NCBI GenBank assembly: GCA_044350805.1
Contig: JBILGU010000015.1
Location: 1-64,000 of the forward strand
Origin: UBA6136 sp044350805
Lineage (GTDB): Bacteria; Pseudomonadota; Gammaproteobacteria; Methylococcales; Methylococcaceae
Length of the DNA: 64,000 bases
Direction: 5' to 3'
In this document: in pieces, positions 8,951 through 18,100 of the stretch
Layout: each line of letters opens with the position of its first letter
Position numbering within the stretch: position 1 is the stretch's first letter
The notes under the pieces: model-generated
Databases searched by the model: none
What the model was told of the DNA's origin: nothing
What the model saw: the letters and a program-made list of their open reading frames with translations, nothing else
Made by a program: the position numbers and the translations under genes

Positions 8951-9997
8951 TTATTCCAGCGAAAAGAGGGCGAGTCCCTTGGTATCCAGAAGCTCCAGAA
9001 CGCGACCACCACCGCGAGCGACGCAGGTCAGAGGATCGTCGGCGATATGGACCGGAAGTCCCGTTTCCTCGGCGATCAGGCGATCGATGTCGCGCAGCAG
9101 CGCACCGCCCCCGGTCAGGTAAATACCGCGCTCGGCCACATCCGAGCTCAGTTCCGGTGGGGTTTGTTCAAGGGCCGTCTTCACGGCTTCGACGATGCTC
9201 TGGAGCGGCTCCTGAAGGGCTTCGAGGATTTCGTTACTGGAAAGGATGAAACTCCGCGGCACCCCTTCGGAGAGGTTTCGGCCCGTGACTTCGACTTCGC
9301 GAAGCTCCGCCCCAGGATATGCGGATCCGATTTCGTGCTTGATGCGTTCTGCGGTGGCTTCACCGATCAGGGTGCCATAGTTCCTTCGCACATAGCTCAT
9401 GATCGCGTCATCGAAGCGATCGCCGCCAATGCGGACAGAAGAGGAGTAGACCACCCCGTTGAGAGATACGATGCCGACTTCGGAGGTGCCCCCCCCAATA
9501 TCAAGGACCATGGAGCCTCGGGCTTCATCGACAGGAAGACCCGCACCGACGGCGGCCGCCATGGGTTCTTCAATCAGGTAGACCTCGCGGGCCCCAGCGC
9601 CGAGGGCCGATTCGCGGATCGCACGGCGTTCGACCTGAGTGGAGCTGCTGGGGACACAGATCAGAACACGGGGGCTCGGACGGAACAGCCGGCTCTCATG
9701 CACCTTGTGAATAAAGTACTGGAGCATCTTTTCTGTGACGGTGAAGTCGGCAATGACACCATCCTTCATGGGCCGAATCGCGGTAATGTTGGCAGGGGTG
9801 CGGCCGAGCATGGTTTTGGCTTCGGATCCCACGGCGGCGACGCTTTTTTGGCCCCGCACTCGGTCTTCGCGAATGGCGACGACCGAGGGTTCGTTAAGGA
9901 CAATGCCCTTGCCTCGGCAATAGATGAGCGTATTGGCCGTGCCAAGATCGATGGAGAGGTCGGTCGAATAGAATCCCCGGAGCTGCTTCAGGAACAT
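8951..9997 (-). CDS. mreB: Rod shape-determining actin homologue MreB
   Basis: MreB is the ATP-binding actin-like protein that forms membrane-associated filaments and guides lateral wall synthesis. The 348-residue sequence is canonical. Phosphate-1 motif DLGTANTLIY begins at Asp17, the phosphate-2 motif LDIGGGTSEVG lies near residue 165, and the adenosine motif YLTGGGALLRDID is near the C terminus. The first residues (FLKQLRGF) can form the amphipathic membrane-binding helix. It is the first gene of the elongasome operon, transcribed away from gatC. Confidence 0.98.
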   Translation of the reverse strand: MFLKQLRGFYSTDLSIDLGTANTLIYCRGKGIVLNEPSVVAIREDRVRGQKSVAAVGSEAKTMLGRTPANITAIRPMKDGVIADFTVTEKMLQYFIHKVHESRLFRPSPRVLICVPSSSTQVERRAIRESALGAGAREVYLIEEPMAAAVGAGLPVDEARGSMVLDIGGGTSEVGIVSLNGVVYSSSVRIGGDRFDDAIMSYVRRNYGTLIGEATAERIKHEIGSAYPGAELREVEVTGRNLSEGVPRSFILSSNEILEALQEPLQSIVEAVKTALEQTPPELSSDVAERGIYLTGGGALLRDIDRLIAEETGLPVHIADDPLTCVARGGGRVLELLDTKGLALFSLE

Positions 9998-10207
9998 AGG
10001 GTCTTAGCCGTAGAGTATGGGTTTGAATGCAAATGGCGGGTCAGCGCATCAATGGTCCGGGATCCTCACTTTGGAGAAATTCACCGAAACGCCCCAGCGA
10101 CTTAGGCTTTGAGGGGCCACTTCCTTTTGACGCGGCTTTCCGCTTCCAGAATAATGGGGGCTATTGTAACGCCTCTTGACTGTCACTTTTCCCCAAGATT
10201 CCACACC
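9998..10207. promoter_or_regulatory. Divergent mreB / gatC intergenic region
   Basis: This 210-bp stretch separates two divergently transcribed essential operons, so promoters for both must lie here or close by. On the gatC side a TTGACT hexamer stands near 10172. On the mreB side a TACAAT hexamer can be read on the minus strand near 10160. Neither has a convincing partner hexamer at 17 nt, so exact promoters are not assigned. Confidence 0.4.
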
Positions 10208-10495
10208 ATGTCTCTGAGCCCTGAAGAAGTCAACCGAATCGCCTTTCTGGCGCGGCTTTCCATCGATGCCGAGAAGACCGAGGCGTATGCTCGGGATCTC
10301 TCCGGGATCCTCGATTTCATCGAACAAATGAGCGCTGTCGATACCGACGCCGTGAGCCCGATGGCGCACCCTCTCGATCAGGTGCAAAGGCTCCGTCCCG
10401 ATGTCGTCTCCGAGGAAAACCAGCGAGAACTCTTTCAGTCGATTGCCCCCAAAGTGGAAGCAGGTCTCTACCTGGTTCCCAAGGTCATCGAGTAA
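10208..10495 (+). CDS. gatC: Aspartyl/glutamyl-tRNA(Asn/Gln) amidotransferase subunit C
   Basis: GatC is the small subunit that wraps around and stabilises GatA in the GatCAB complex, which converts Glu-tRNA(Gln) and Asp-tRNA(Asn) to the correct aminoacyl-tRNAs. From the ATG at 10208 the protein has 95 residues and begins MSLSPEEVNRIAFLARL, a classic GatC start. The block MAHPLDQVQRLRPDVV follows in the second half. An upstream in-frame start at 10109 would add 33 unconserved residues and is rejected. Confidence 0.96.
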   Translation: MSLSPEEVNRIAFLARLSIDAEKTEAYARDLSGILDFIEQMSAVDTDAVSPMAHPLDQVQRLRPDVVSEENQRELFQSIAPKVEAGLYLVPKVIE

Positions 10496-10508
10496 GCCAG
10501 AACTTTAA

Positions 10509-10561
10509 GAGCCCTACATTTGGGCTCAAACCCTGTCCCGAAGTCAAACCCCCACCGGGGG
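10509..10561 (+). repeat. Two small hairpins between gatC and gatA
   Basis: GAGCCC (10509-10514) pairs with GGGCTC (10522-10527) across a 7-nt loop. CCCCC (10549-10553) pairs with GGGGG (10557-10561) across a 3-nt loop. The second ends 16 nt before the gatA start codon, near its ribosome-binding region. There is no T-run after either, so termination is unlikely. They may tune gatA translation or transcript stability. Confidence 0.4.
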
Positions 10562-10577
10562 AAACGGAACCTCGATC

Positions 10578-12026
10578 ATGCATGAAAAGACCATTGCCGA
10601 ACTGAGCCAGGGTCTCAGAAACAAGGACTATTCCAGCCTCGAACTGACCCAGGCTTATTTAGGCCGGATCCAGTCGATAGACCCTTCCCTGAATGCCTTT
10701 ATTACGGTCACCGAAGATCAGGCGCTAAAGGCCGCGGAAGCTGCCGATGCTCGGATTGCCCAAGGCAACGCAGGTCCCCTGACCGGGGTTCCGATTGGTC
10801 AGAAGGATATCTTCTGTACCAAAGGTGTCCGTTCCAGTTGCGGCTCTCGGATGCTGGACAACTTCATTGCGCCCTACAGTGCAACGGTCGTTGAGCGCCT
10901 GGATGCCGCCGGCACCGTGATGCTGGGGAAGCTCAACATGGACGAATTCGCCATGGGCTCCTCGAATGAAACCAGCTTCTATGGGCCGGTGAAGAACCCT
11001 TGGGATTTGGGAACCGTGCCTGGCGGGTCTTCGGGGGGCTCAGCAGCAGCTGTTGCAGCGCGTCTGGTTCCAGGAGCTACCGGCACTGATACCGGTGGCT
11101 CCATCCGCCAGCCTGCGGCTTTTTGTGGCATCACGGGGCTCAAGCCGACCTATGGTCTAGTCTCCCGCTGGGGCATGATCGCCTTTGCCTCAAGTCTCGA
11201 CCAAGCGGGTCCCATGGCCCGGACGGCCGAGGACTGCGCTTTGCTTCTTGAAGGCATGGCGGGTTTTGACCCCAAGGATTCGACCAGTGTCGAGCGTCCG
11301 GTCGAAGCCTACAGCGCGAATATTGAGGGAAGCCTTGAAGGGCTTCGGATCGGTCTCCCTAAGGAGTTCTTCGGGGAGGGTCTGGATCCCGAAATCGGGG
11401 CTCTCATCCAGAGCGCCGTTGCGGAATACGAAAAGCTCGGAGCCAAGGTCGTTGAAGTTTCGCTTCCGAACATGAAGCTAGCCGGTCCCGCCTACTATGT
11501 CGTAGCGCCTGCGGAGTGTTCTTCGAACCTTGCGCGCCTCGATGGTGTTCGGTACGGCTATCGCTGTGAGAATCCCAAGGATCTTAAGGACCTCTACATG
11601 CGCTCTCGCGGTGAAGGCTTTGGCGCCGAGGTCAAGCGCCGCATCCTGATTGGCACCTATGCCCTCTCGGCCGGTTACTATGACGCCTATTACCTTAAGG
11701 CCCAGAAGATCCGCCGCCTGATCAGCGAAGATTTCAGAACCGCCTTTGAATCGGTCGATGTCATCATGGGGCCAACCTCTCCCTCGGTCGCTTTCCGTTT
11801 CGGGGAGAAGAGTCAGGATCCGATTGCGATGTACCTTTCGGACATCTACACGATCGCGGTGAATCTTGCAGGCCTTCCCGGCATGTCGGTGCCGGTCGGA
11901 TTCTCTAAGAATCTGCCGGTGGGCATGCAGATCATCGGCAATTATTTCTCGGAACAGAAGCTTTTGAACGTCGCGCACCGGTACCAGCAGGTCACCGATT
12001 GGCACACCCGTTCACCGGGGCTCTGA
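10578..12026 (+). CDS. gatA: Glutamyl-tRNA(Gln) amidotransferase subunit A
   Basis: GatA is the glutaminase/amidase subunit that releases ammonia from glutamine and passes it to GatB. The 482-residue protein carries the amidase-signature triad Lys76 (GQKD), Ser151 (PGGSSGGS) and nucleophile Ser175 (TDTGGSIRQPA). The spacing is the same as in Staphylococcus aureus GatA (79/154/178) shifted by three. Length and N terminus fit the family. It follows gatC after 82 nt containing two hairpins. Confidence 0.98.
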   Translation: MHEKTIAELSQGLRNKDYSSLELTQAYLGRIQSIDPSLNAFITVTEDQALKAAEAADARIAQGNAGPLTGVPIGQKDIFCTKGVRSSCGSRMLDNFIAPYSATVVERLDAAGTVMLGKLNMDEFAMGSSNETSFYGPVKNPWDLGTVPGGSSGGSAAAVAARLVPGATGTDTGGSIRQPAAFCGITGLKPTYGLVSRWGMIAFASSLDQAGPMARTAEDCALLLEGMAGFDPKDSTSVERPVEAYSANIEGSLEGLRIGLPKEFFGEGLDPEIGALIQSAVAEYEKLGAKVVEVSLPNMKLAGPAYYVVAPAECSSNLARLDGVRYGYRCENPKDLKDLYMRSRGEGFGAEVKRRILIGTYALSAGYYDAYYLKAQKIRRLISEDFRTAFESVDVIMGPTSPSVAFRFGEKSQDPIAMYLSDIYTIAVNLAGLPGMSVPVGFSKNLPVGMQIIGNYFSEQKLLNVAHRYQQVTDWHTRSPGL

Positions 12027-12083
12027 GAGAGCCTTTCCCCAATTGAAGCTTAAATGCCGTAACAGAATCGAAGGTTGATGCAT

Positions 12084-13517
12084 ATGCAATGGGAAACCGT
12101 CATCGGGCTTGAAATCCACGCCCAGCTTGCGACCAAGTCGAAGATATTTTCTGGAGCCGCCACCGCCTATGGCGCCGAACCCAACACCCAGGCCTGCGCG
12201 ATTGATCTGGGGCTTCCCGGGGTCCTTCCCGTCCTGAACCAGGAAGCCGTCCGGATGGCCGTGAAATTGGGTCTCGCCATCGGGGCCTCTATCACGCCGC
12301 GCTCGGTTTTTGCCCGGAAGAACTATTTCTATCCGGATCTTCCCAAGGGCTACCAGATCAGCCAGTACGACCTTCCCGTCGTCGGCCATGGGAAGCTCAC
12401 GATCGAAGTCGATGGGGTTGAGAAAGTGATCGGGGTGACCCGCGCGCATCTTGAGGAAGATGCGGGAAAATCGCTCCATGAGGATTTTGAAGGCTTCTCG
12501 GGGATTGACTTGAACCGCGCCGGAACGCCACTCCTTGAGATCGTCTCAGAACCGGATCTTCGCTCCGCCAAGGAAGCGGTGGCCTACATGAAGAAACTGC
12601 ACTCGCTGGTGCGGTATCTTGAGATTTGTGACGGCAACATGCAGGAAGGATCCTTCCGCTGCGATGCCAATGTGTCCGTCCGGCCGGTGGGGCAGGAAAA
12701 GTTTGGAACCCGCGCCGAGATCAAGAACCTCAATTCCTTCCGCTTCGTTGAGCGCGCCATCAATTTTGAGATTGAACGCCAGATCGATCTCATTGAAAGT
12801 GGTGGCAGCGTCGTCCAGGAAACCCGTCTCTACGATGCCAATAAGGATGAAACCCGCTCCATGCGGAGCAAGGAAGAAGCGAACGACTATCGGTATTTCC
12901 CCGACCCCGATCTTCTGCCGCTTGAAATCACATCGGCAGCCATTGAAGAGATCCGAACCCAGCTTCCGGAACTTCCTGATGAGAAGAAGGCGCGCTTTGC
13001 GAAGGACTATGGCCTGAGTGAGTATGACGCCGGGGTTCTGACGGCAACGCGGGAACTTGCGAGTTATTTTGAGACCGTGGTGGCCATTTCCGCTTGTGAT
13101 GCGAAGCTCTGTGCCAACTGGGTCATGGGCGATCTTTCGGCGGCTTTGAACAAGGCGGGTCTCGAGATTGATGCCTCTCCGGTTGAAGCCGAAAGGCTCG
13201 CGGGGCTGCTCCAGAGGATTGCCGACGAGACGATTTCCGGCAAGATCGCAAAGCAGGTGTTTGAAGCCCTTTGGGAGAGTGATGCCTCCGCAGATGCCAT
13301 CATTGATCAGCAGGGGCTGCGTCAGATCACCGACACCGGGGCGATTGAAGGCATCATCGATGAGATCCTGGCCGCTAACCCTGAACAGGTTGAAGGGTAT
13401 CGGGGGGGTAAGGATAAGCTCTTTGGCTTCTTCGTCGGCCAAGCCATGAAGGCGACCGGCGGCAAGGCCAACCCGGCCCAGCTCAATGATCTTTTGAAGA
13501 AGAAACTGAACGGCTGA
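12084..13517 (+). CDS. gatB: Aspartyl/glutamyl-tRNA(Asn/Gln) amidotransferase subunit B
   Basis: GatB is the kinase/transamidase subunit. It binds the mischarged tRNA, phosphorylates its carboxylate and adds ammonia. The start at 12084 gives MQWETVIGLEIHAQL, the usual beginning, with GAAGG about 9 nt upstream; ATG at 12078 and TTG at 12075 are in frame but too close to that site. Visible blocks include YFYPDLPKGYQISQYD, a Cys-containing AYGAEPNTQACAIDLGLPG stretch, and the C-terminal tRNA-binding YqeY-like tail ending PAQLNDLLKKKL. Its 477 residues are normal. Confidence 0.97.
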   Translation: MQWETVIGLEIHAQLATKSKIFSGAATAYGAEPNTQACAIDLGLPGVLPVLNQEAVRMAVKLGLAIGASITPRSVFARKNYFYPDLPKGYQISQYDLPVVGHGKLTIEVDGVEKVIGVTRAHLEEDAGKSLHEDFEGFSGIDLNRAGTPLLEIVSEPDLRSAKEAVAYMKKLHSLVRYLEICDGNMQEGSFRCDANVSVRPVGQEKFGTRAEIKNLNSFRFVERAINFEIERQIDLIESGGSVVQETRLYDANKDETRSMRSKEEANDYRYFPDPDLLPLEITSAAIEEIRTQLPELPDEKKARFAKDYGLSEYDAGVLTATRELASYFETVVAISACDAKLCANWVMGDLSAALNKAGLEIDASPVEAERLAGLLQRIADETISGKIAKQVFEALWESDASADAIIDQQGLRQITDTGAIEGIIDEILAANPEQVEGYRGGKDKLFGFFVGQAMKATGGKANPAQLNDLLKKKLNG

Positions 13518-13546
13518 TTGAAAGGCTAAACCTGGAGGGACATCCG

Positions 13547-14131
13547 ATGTCGACGACCGATACGATCGAGAATCAGGATCCGCGCCGTCAAAAGGTGGTG
13601 GATCATGTCCTTCGCTTTGCCGAGGTCCTGCAGGGTCTTTCGCGAAGATTCAAAGGCGTGGCGCGCAACCTGACCTTGAGTGGTCTGGCCGCAGCCCTAA
13701 TCCTCGATCTTGTGATGCGCCATGCCTGGGCCTGGTCACCGACGGTTAGCGTTATCGTGGGAGTCTTTCTAGCTCTCCCTGCTTTGGTGGTGGGTTGGGG
13801 TTGGTATGTCCTTGAAGAGGCCACGGGACTTCCAGAGCGACTTGTGAATTGGTTTGGCGGGGCCAAGTCCTATGCCGGAACCGTCGTCCAAAGGGTTCAG
13901 GGCGAGCCCACGGGCGAAGCCCCGAGCCGATTGTCCGATCTTAAGGCGCTTGGGGGGCTGGCTTTCGAGATCACCTCGCTGGGTCTTGATACCACGGGTC
14001 TTCTCTCGATTCTGGGGGGAGCCCTCAGTGTGACCAATCCGATTTATCTTTTGGTCCTCGGTATCGCGGTGGGATTGATCGTCTTACTGGATCTCAGTGC
14101 CGTCATTGCAGGGCTTGCAGCCCTCCTCTAA
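13547..14131 (+). CDS. Membrane protein of unknown function
   Basis: I do not recognise this 194-residue protein. It has a polar N terminus (about 45 residues), two close hydrophobic segments near residues 45-60 and 64-90, a cytoplasmic or periplasmic loop rich in Gly, Pro and Glu, and one or two strongly hydrophobic helices at the C terminus ending in Leu-Leu. A GGAGGG ribosome-binding site lies before the ATG at 13547, which supports real translation. It lies 29 nt after gatB on the same strand and may be co-transcribed. It converges on the GT2 gene with a 4-nt overlap at the stops. Confidence 0.7.
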   Translation: MSTTDTIENQDPRRQKVVDHVLRFAEVLQGLSRRFKGVARNLTLSGLAAALILDLVMRHAWAWSPTVSVIVGVFLALPALVVGWGWYVLEEATGLPERLVNWFGGAKSYAGTVVQRVQGEPTGEAPSRLSDLKALGGLAFEITSLGLDTTGLLSILGGALSVTNPIYLLVLGIAVGLIVLLDLSAVIAGLAALL

Positions 14132-15168
14132 TCGCGGGGTGGCTTGGGTTTGAGTCGGTTTGGAACCCAGCCGAGGAAAAGTCCTAGGGCGATACCCGCC
14201 AGTGACCATTGGCGACGTTTCAATCGGTTCAGGAACACCAAAAACTGGGTCAGGTGGACTAGAGGGTAACGGCCCGGATACCAGCGCCGCGCAAAGCGAA
14301 GGCGGTTGCGTTGGTAGTAGTAGTCCGCCAGCAGGGTTGTCCTCTTGCCTTCCGATTCATTGGCACCGGTGCTGGCCCCTTCCTGATGCAGGACCACGCT
14401 CTCAAGGCAATAATCGATGCGCCATTGCGGGGCTTTATTTCGAACCGAAAAGGCCCAGTCCATGTCCTCAAAATAGAGGAAATAATCTTCAGGAAAAAGC
14501 CCGGCCTCCAGAAGAACGTCTCTTCGTATACACACCGCAGCTCCCACGGCATAGTCGATGGGAGGACGAGTGGTACCGCCCAAAACCTTTTGATATCGCT
14601 GCCCCCCCAGAACATGTTGGGTGGTGCCCAGCCAAGGCCTGTAAAGTCCACCGACCCCCTGAATCATCTCAGGGTGATTCTGATAGCAGAGGCAGGAGCC
14701 GAGGACCCCGAGAGAAGCATCCCGTCTGAAGGCGCTTTTTAAAGCTTCAAGAGCCCCAGAGGTAATCTCAGTGTCATTGTTGAGGATCCAGAAGAGTTGA
14801 ATTGTGGGGTCCAACAGTGCTGCGCGGAGCCCAAGGTTCACTCCCCCCCCGAAACCTCGGTTCTGATCCGAAGAGATCAGGCAGATGGTTGCCCTCTCGC
14901 CTGCCGAGTCGGGTCGCTGAATACTCGGTGGATCGGCATCTTGGGACCGTAGCCGGTAAGTTTTGGGCTTTGCTTCAACGAGAGCATCCAGACTTTCTTG
15001 AATCCTGAACAACGAATCATCACCGGAATGGTTGTCTACCACATAGATATCGGGAGGCGGCCCCTTCATTTCGGCCAGTGAACTGAGGCACGCAAGGGTG
15101 AGATCCGGTTGCTTAAAGTTCAGAATGATGACGGCCGTGTGTTCTTCGGGACGCTTCCTGGACATCAT
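14128..15168 (-). CDS. Family 2 glycosyltransferase (rhamnosyltransferase-like)
   Basis: This GT-A fold inverting glycosyltransferase has 346 residues. The N terminus reads VIILNFKQPDLTLACLSSL with VVDNHSGDDS following, the nucleotide-sugar site. A metal-binding acidic motif is seen in FWILNNDTEITSG, and FLYFEDMDWAF is typical of the rhamnosyltransferase-like GT2 group. A hydrophobic C-terminal segment may associate with the membrane. The start codon overlaps the stop of the SNF2 gene by 4 nt, so the two are translationally coupled, an odd pairing. The acceptor is unknown; cell-surface glycan is the likely target. Confidence 0.85.
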   Translation of the reverse strand: MMSRKRPEEHTAVIILNFKQPDLTLACLSSLAEMKGPPPDIYVVDNHSGDDSLFRIQESLDALVEAKPKTYRLRSQDADPPSIQRPDSAGERATICLISSDQNRGFGGGVNLGLRAALLDPTIQLFWILNNDTEITSGALEALKSAFRRDASLGVLGSCLCYQNHPEMIQGVGGLYRPWLGTTQHVLGGQRYQKVLGGTTRPPIDYAVGAAVCIRRDVLLEAGLFPEDYFLYFEDMDWAFSVRNKAPQWRIDYCLESVVLHQEGASTGANESEGKRTTLLADYYYQRNRLRFARRWYPGRYPLVHLTQFLVFLNRLKRRQWSLAGIALGLFLGWVPNRLKPKPPRD

Positions 15169-18100
15169 GGGTTCAGGGCCCCCGCCCTCATCAGTGCAAG
15201 GAGTTCATCCGAATCCATACGACCACTGATATCACCGCCTTCAAGAAGGCTCTCAGCCAGCTCCCGTTTGCTTTTGTGCAGTCTGACGATTTGTTCTTCG
15301 ATGGTCCCTTGGGTGATCAGGCGATAGACCGTCACGGGACGTTCCTGGCCCATGCGATGGGCTCTGGATGAGGCCTGATCCTCCACGGCGGGATTCCACC
15401 AGGGATCGAGATGGATGACATAATCGGCGGCCGTCAGGTTGAGGCCTGTTCCCCCGGCCTTGAGACTGATCAGGAAGACATCGCCCTCCCCCCTCTGAAA
15501 TGCCTCGACACGTCGTTTGCGCTCGGCAGTCGGCGTGCGGCCGTCCAGGTACTGATAGTGGACACCCCGTTGATCAAGGGACTTTCGAATCAGTTCCAGA
15601 TGGTCAACGAACTGGCTGAAAATCAGAGCCTTGTGTCGATTTTCCAGCAATTCGTCCACAACGGTCCCGAGGAGCTCGAGTTTACTGCTCGCAAGTTCAA
15701 GATCGGGAGCGATGAGGTTGGGATTGCAGCACGCCCGCCGCAGTTGAGTGAGCGCAACCAGAACCTTGAACCTTCGATCCTCTGCCAGGGGATCTGAGTC
15801 CTCGATCTCCTGGACCAGTTTTTTTCGTAGCGCTTCGTAAAATGCAGCCTCCTTTCCCGTCAGGACCACCTTGAGCTCAATCTCGGTCCGTTCGGGCAGT
15901 TCATCGAGGACCTCTGATTTGGTTCTCCGAAGAAAAAAAGGCTGAATCAGTTGCCGAAGTCGATGCTTGGCATCACGCGAGCCATTTCGCTCGATGGGAA
16001 AGGCGTATTTTTTATTGAAACTGGCTTCAGAGCCCAGAAGTCCGGGGTTGAGAAAGCGAAACAGGTTCCAGAGTTCGCCGAGGTGATTCTCAATCGGTGT
16101 CCCGGTCAGGGCAATCCGGAAGTCGCTTTGTAGGGCCATGACGGCTTTTGAGCGTTGTGTCGCGGTATTTTTGATGGCTTGAGCTTCATCAAGAACCAGG
16201 CTTCGATACCGCATGGCCAGAAGAGGTTCGAGGACACTCTCCTGCTGAAGCAGTCCATAACTGATCACCAGAACATCAAAGGGCCCGAGACCTTCGATTT
16301 GCGCTTTTCGATCGCCAACGAGGCTTTGAACATGAAGCGTTGGCGCGAAACGCCGGATCTCGTTGTGCCAGTTAAACACAACGGAGGTTGGGGCAATGAT
16401 CAGGGTGGGACCCTTGGCCGCGCGTGAAAGGATGAGGGCGATCGTTTGAACTGTTTTTCCAAGCCCCATGTCGTCAGCCAAGCAGGCTCCGACACCCCAT
16501 GCCGCAAGACGGGAGAGCCAGACATAGCCTTCGAGTTGATAATCCCTGAGTGTCGCCGTGAGAGTTGAAGGCAGCGCAGGATGGGCCGTGAGAGCCTCTT
16601 TGAGCTGAAGAATTCGAGTTTTGAATGCCTCATCGGTTTCAAAGTTTTGGAACTCAGGAGCCATCCCCTCAAGGAGTGAAAGTGCCAAGGGATGAACTTT
16701 ACGGGAGGCTCCCTGGCCTTCGGTCAGGCTGCGAAGGTCATCCAACCTTTTTTTCAATGAGGCGGTCAGTGCCAGAAAACGGTCCCCATCCAGCCGAATA
16801 AAGCGATGCTGCGCGTTGTCGGTGAGCTTGAGGAGCGTTTGCAGGAGGATGACTTCACCATGATCGGTTTCAAGTTCCCCGGAAACGGCAAACCAGTCGC
16901 GTTGCTGGCCAATTCGGATGTTAAATTTTGCCGGAGAGGCTTCGCCCAGTACCTCGATTTTCTTGCCCTTCGGCCATTCGATATCCAGAGATTCCGAAGG
17001 CAATGACTGGAGCTCAAGAAGAAATTCGAGACTGGCATCGGCAGAGTCCAGAAACCAAGTCCAGCCGGCACCTTCGGCAAGGGTTGCCGAGAGGCTTGGA
17101 CAGGTGCCCTGAATGTTCATCGCGACCAACAGCTCTGCCTGAAGATCTCTTTGGGTCTGGAGCCTTTGCCCTTGTGACTCGGTAATCAGGCTTTTGGGGC
17201 CGGATCCTGGAGGAAAATAGGGGCCGAGAGTGTCAAAAGGCCGCATTTGCAGGCAGACATTCAGTCCTTCTCCCTCTTGGCTAAGTTGTAGGCGGGGTTT
17301 TGTGGAGGCCGAAACGGCTTCGATGCCGCCAATGTCGACGGTCCCGAGATCTGAATGAATCGTGACGAGAGCTGCGATCCCCTTGAGGCTCTCGATGAGT
17401 CGAGTGTGTTGGGATTCGGGGACCACGAATCCGTTGCCGATGGATTCAAGGAGACGGCGATGATCGTTGCGGATGGGGGTGACTCGAAGTGTCGTGGCGC
17501 TGAGGCGATGAAAGACCAGTGATTCCTCCCCCTGGGGAATGGGCCAAAGCGAAATCCTGACCTGATGATTCGTCTCGCGCTGGATGCGGAGTTCCGGGGG
17601 AACGACCTCAATCTCCAGAGTCTGACCCGTTGCGTGATCGAAAACGGCGGGGTGTCCGACAAGCGCTTTCCAGCCCCCTTCCTCCAGATGGAAGGATCGG
17701 TAATAGTGACCCTGCCGGATATGGCGAATGATTTCACGATCCTGCGCCGAGGGTTCGCTTTCAAATCCTCGTTCTTCGATCAGGTTCTGAACACTCAGAA
17801 GGCGACCTTTGGTCCAGCCCTTGGAATTCAGCTTCTGTTCACGGGGTTCCACCAAGTAACGCTGGCCATATTGATGCTCGACGAACCAGGCCAGCCGGCA
17901 GGGTTTGGCCGGTTTGGTCTCGCACTTTTCTTCGATATTTGCTTTAGGGGGAAAGCGCTGTTCAATGGCCCGCAGAGTCTTTTCCCAGGGGGCCTCATAC
18001 TGGACGCGATCGGTCAGGAGGGTCCATTCCCCCTCAAGATCCTTGAGACGCGAGTCCTTAGCGGCGGACCCCTGGCCTTGAAGGCGAGCATGGAGGATCT

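Noticed and set aside
8741..10105. 454-codon open frame on the plus strand opposite mreB and part of mreC
   Set aside because: It is the antisense shadow of strongly conserved mreB/mreC. The encoded sequence is Gly/Asp/Arg-rich without domains or a ribosome-binding site.
12546..13442. 298-codon open frame opposite gatB
   Set aside because: It is antisense to a conserved essential gene, and the reading has no recognisable protein features.
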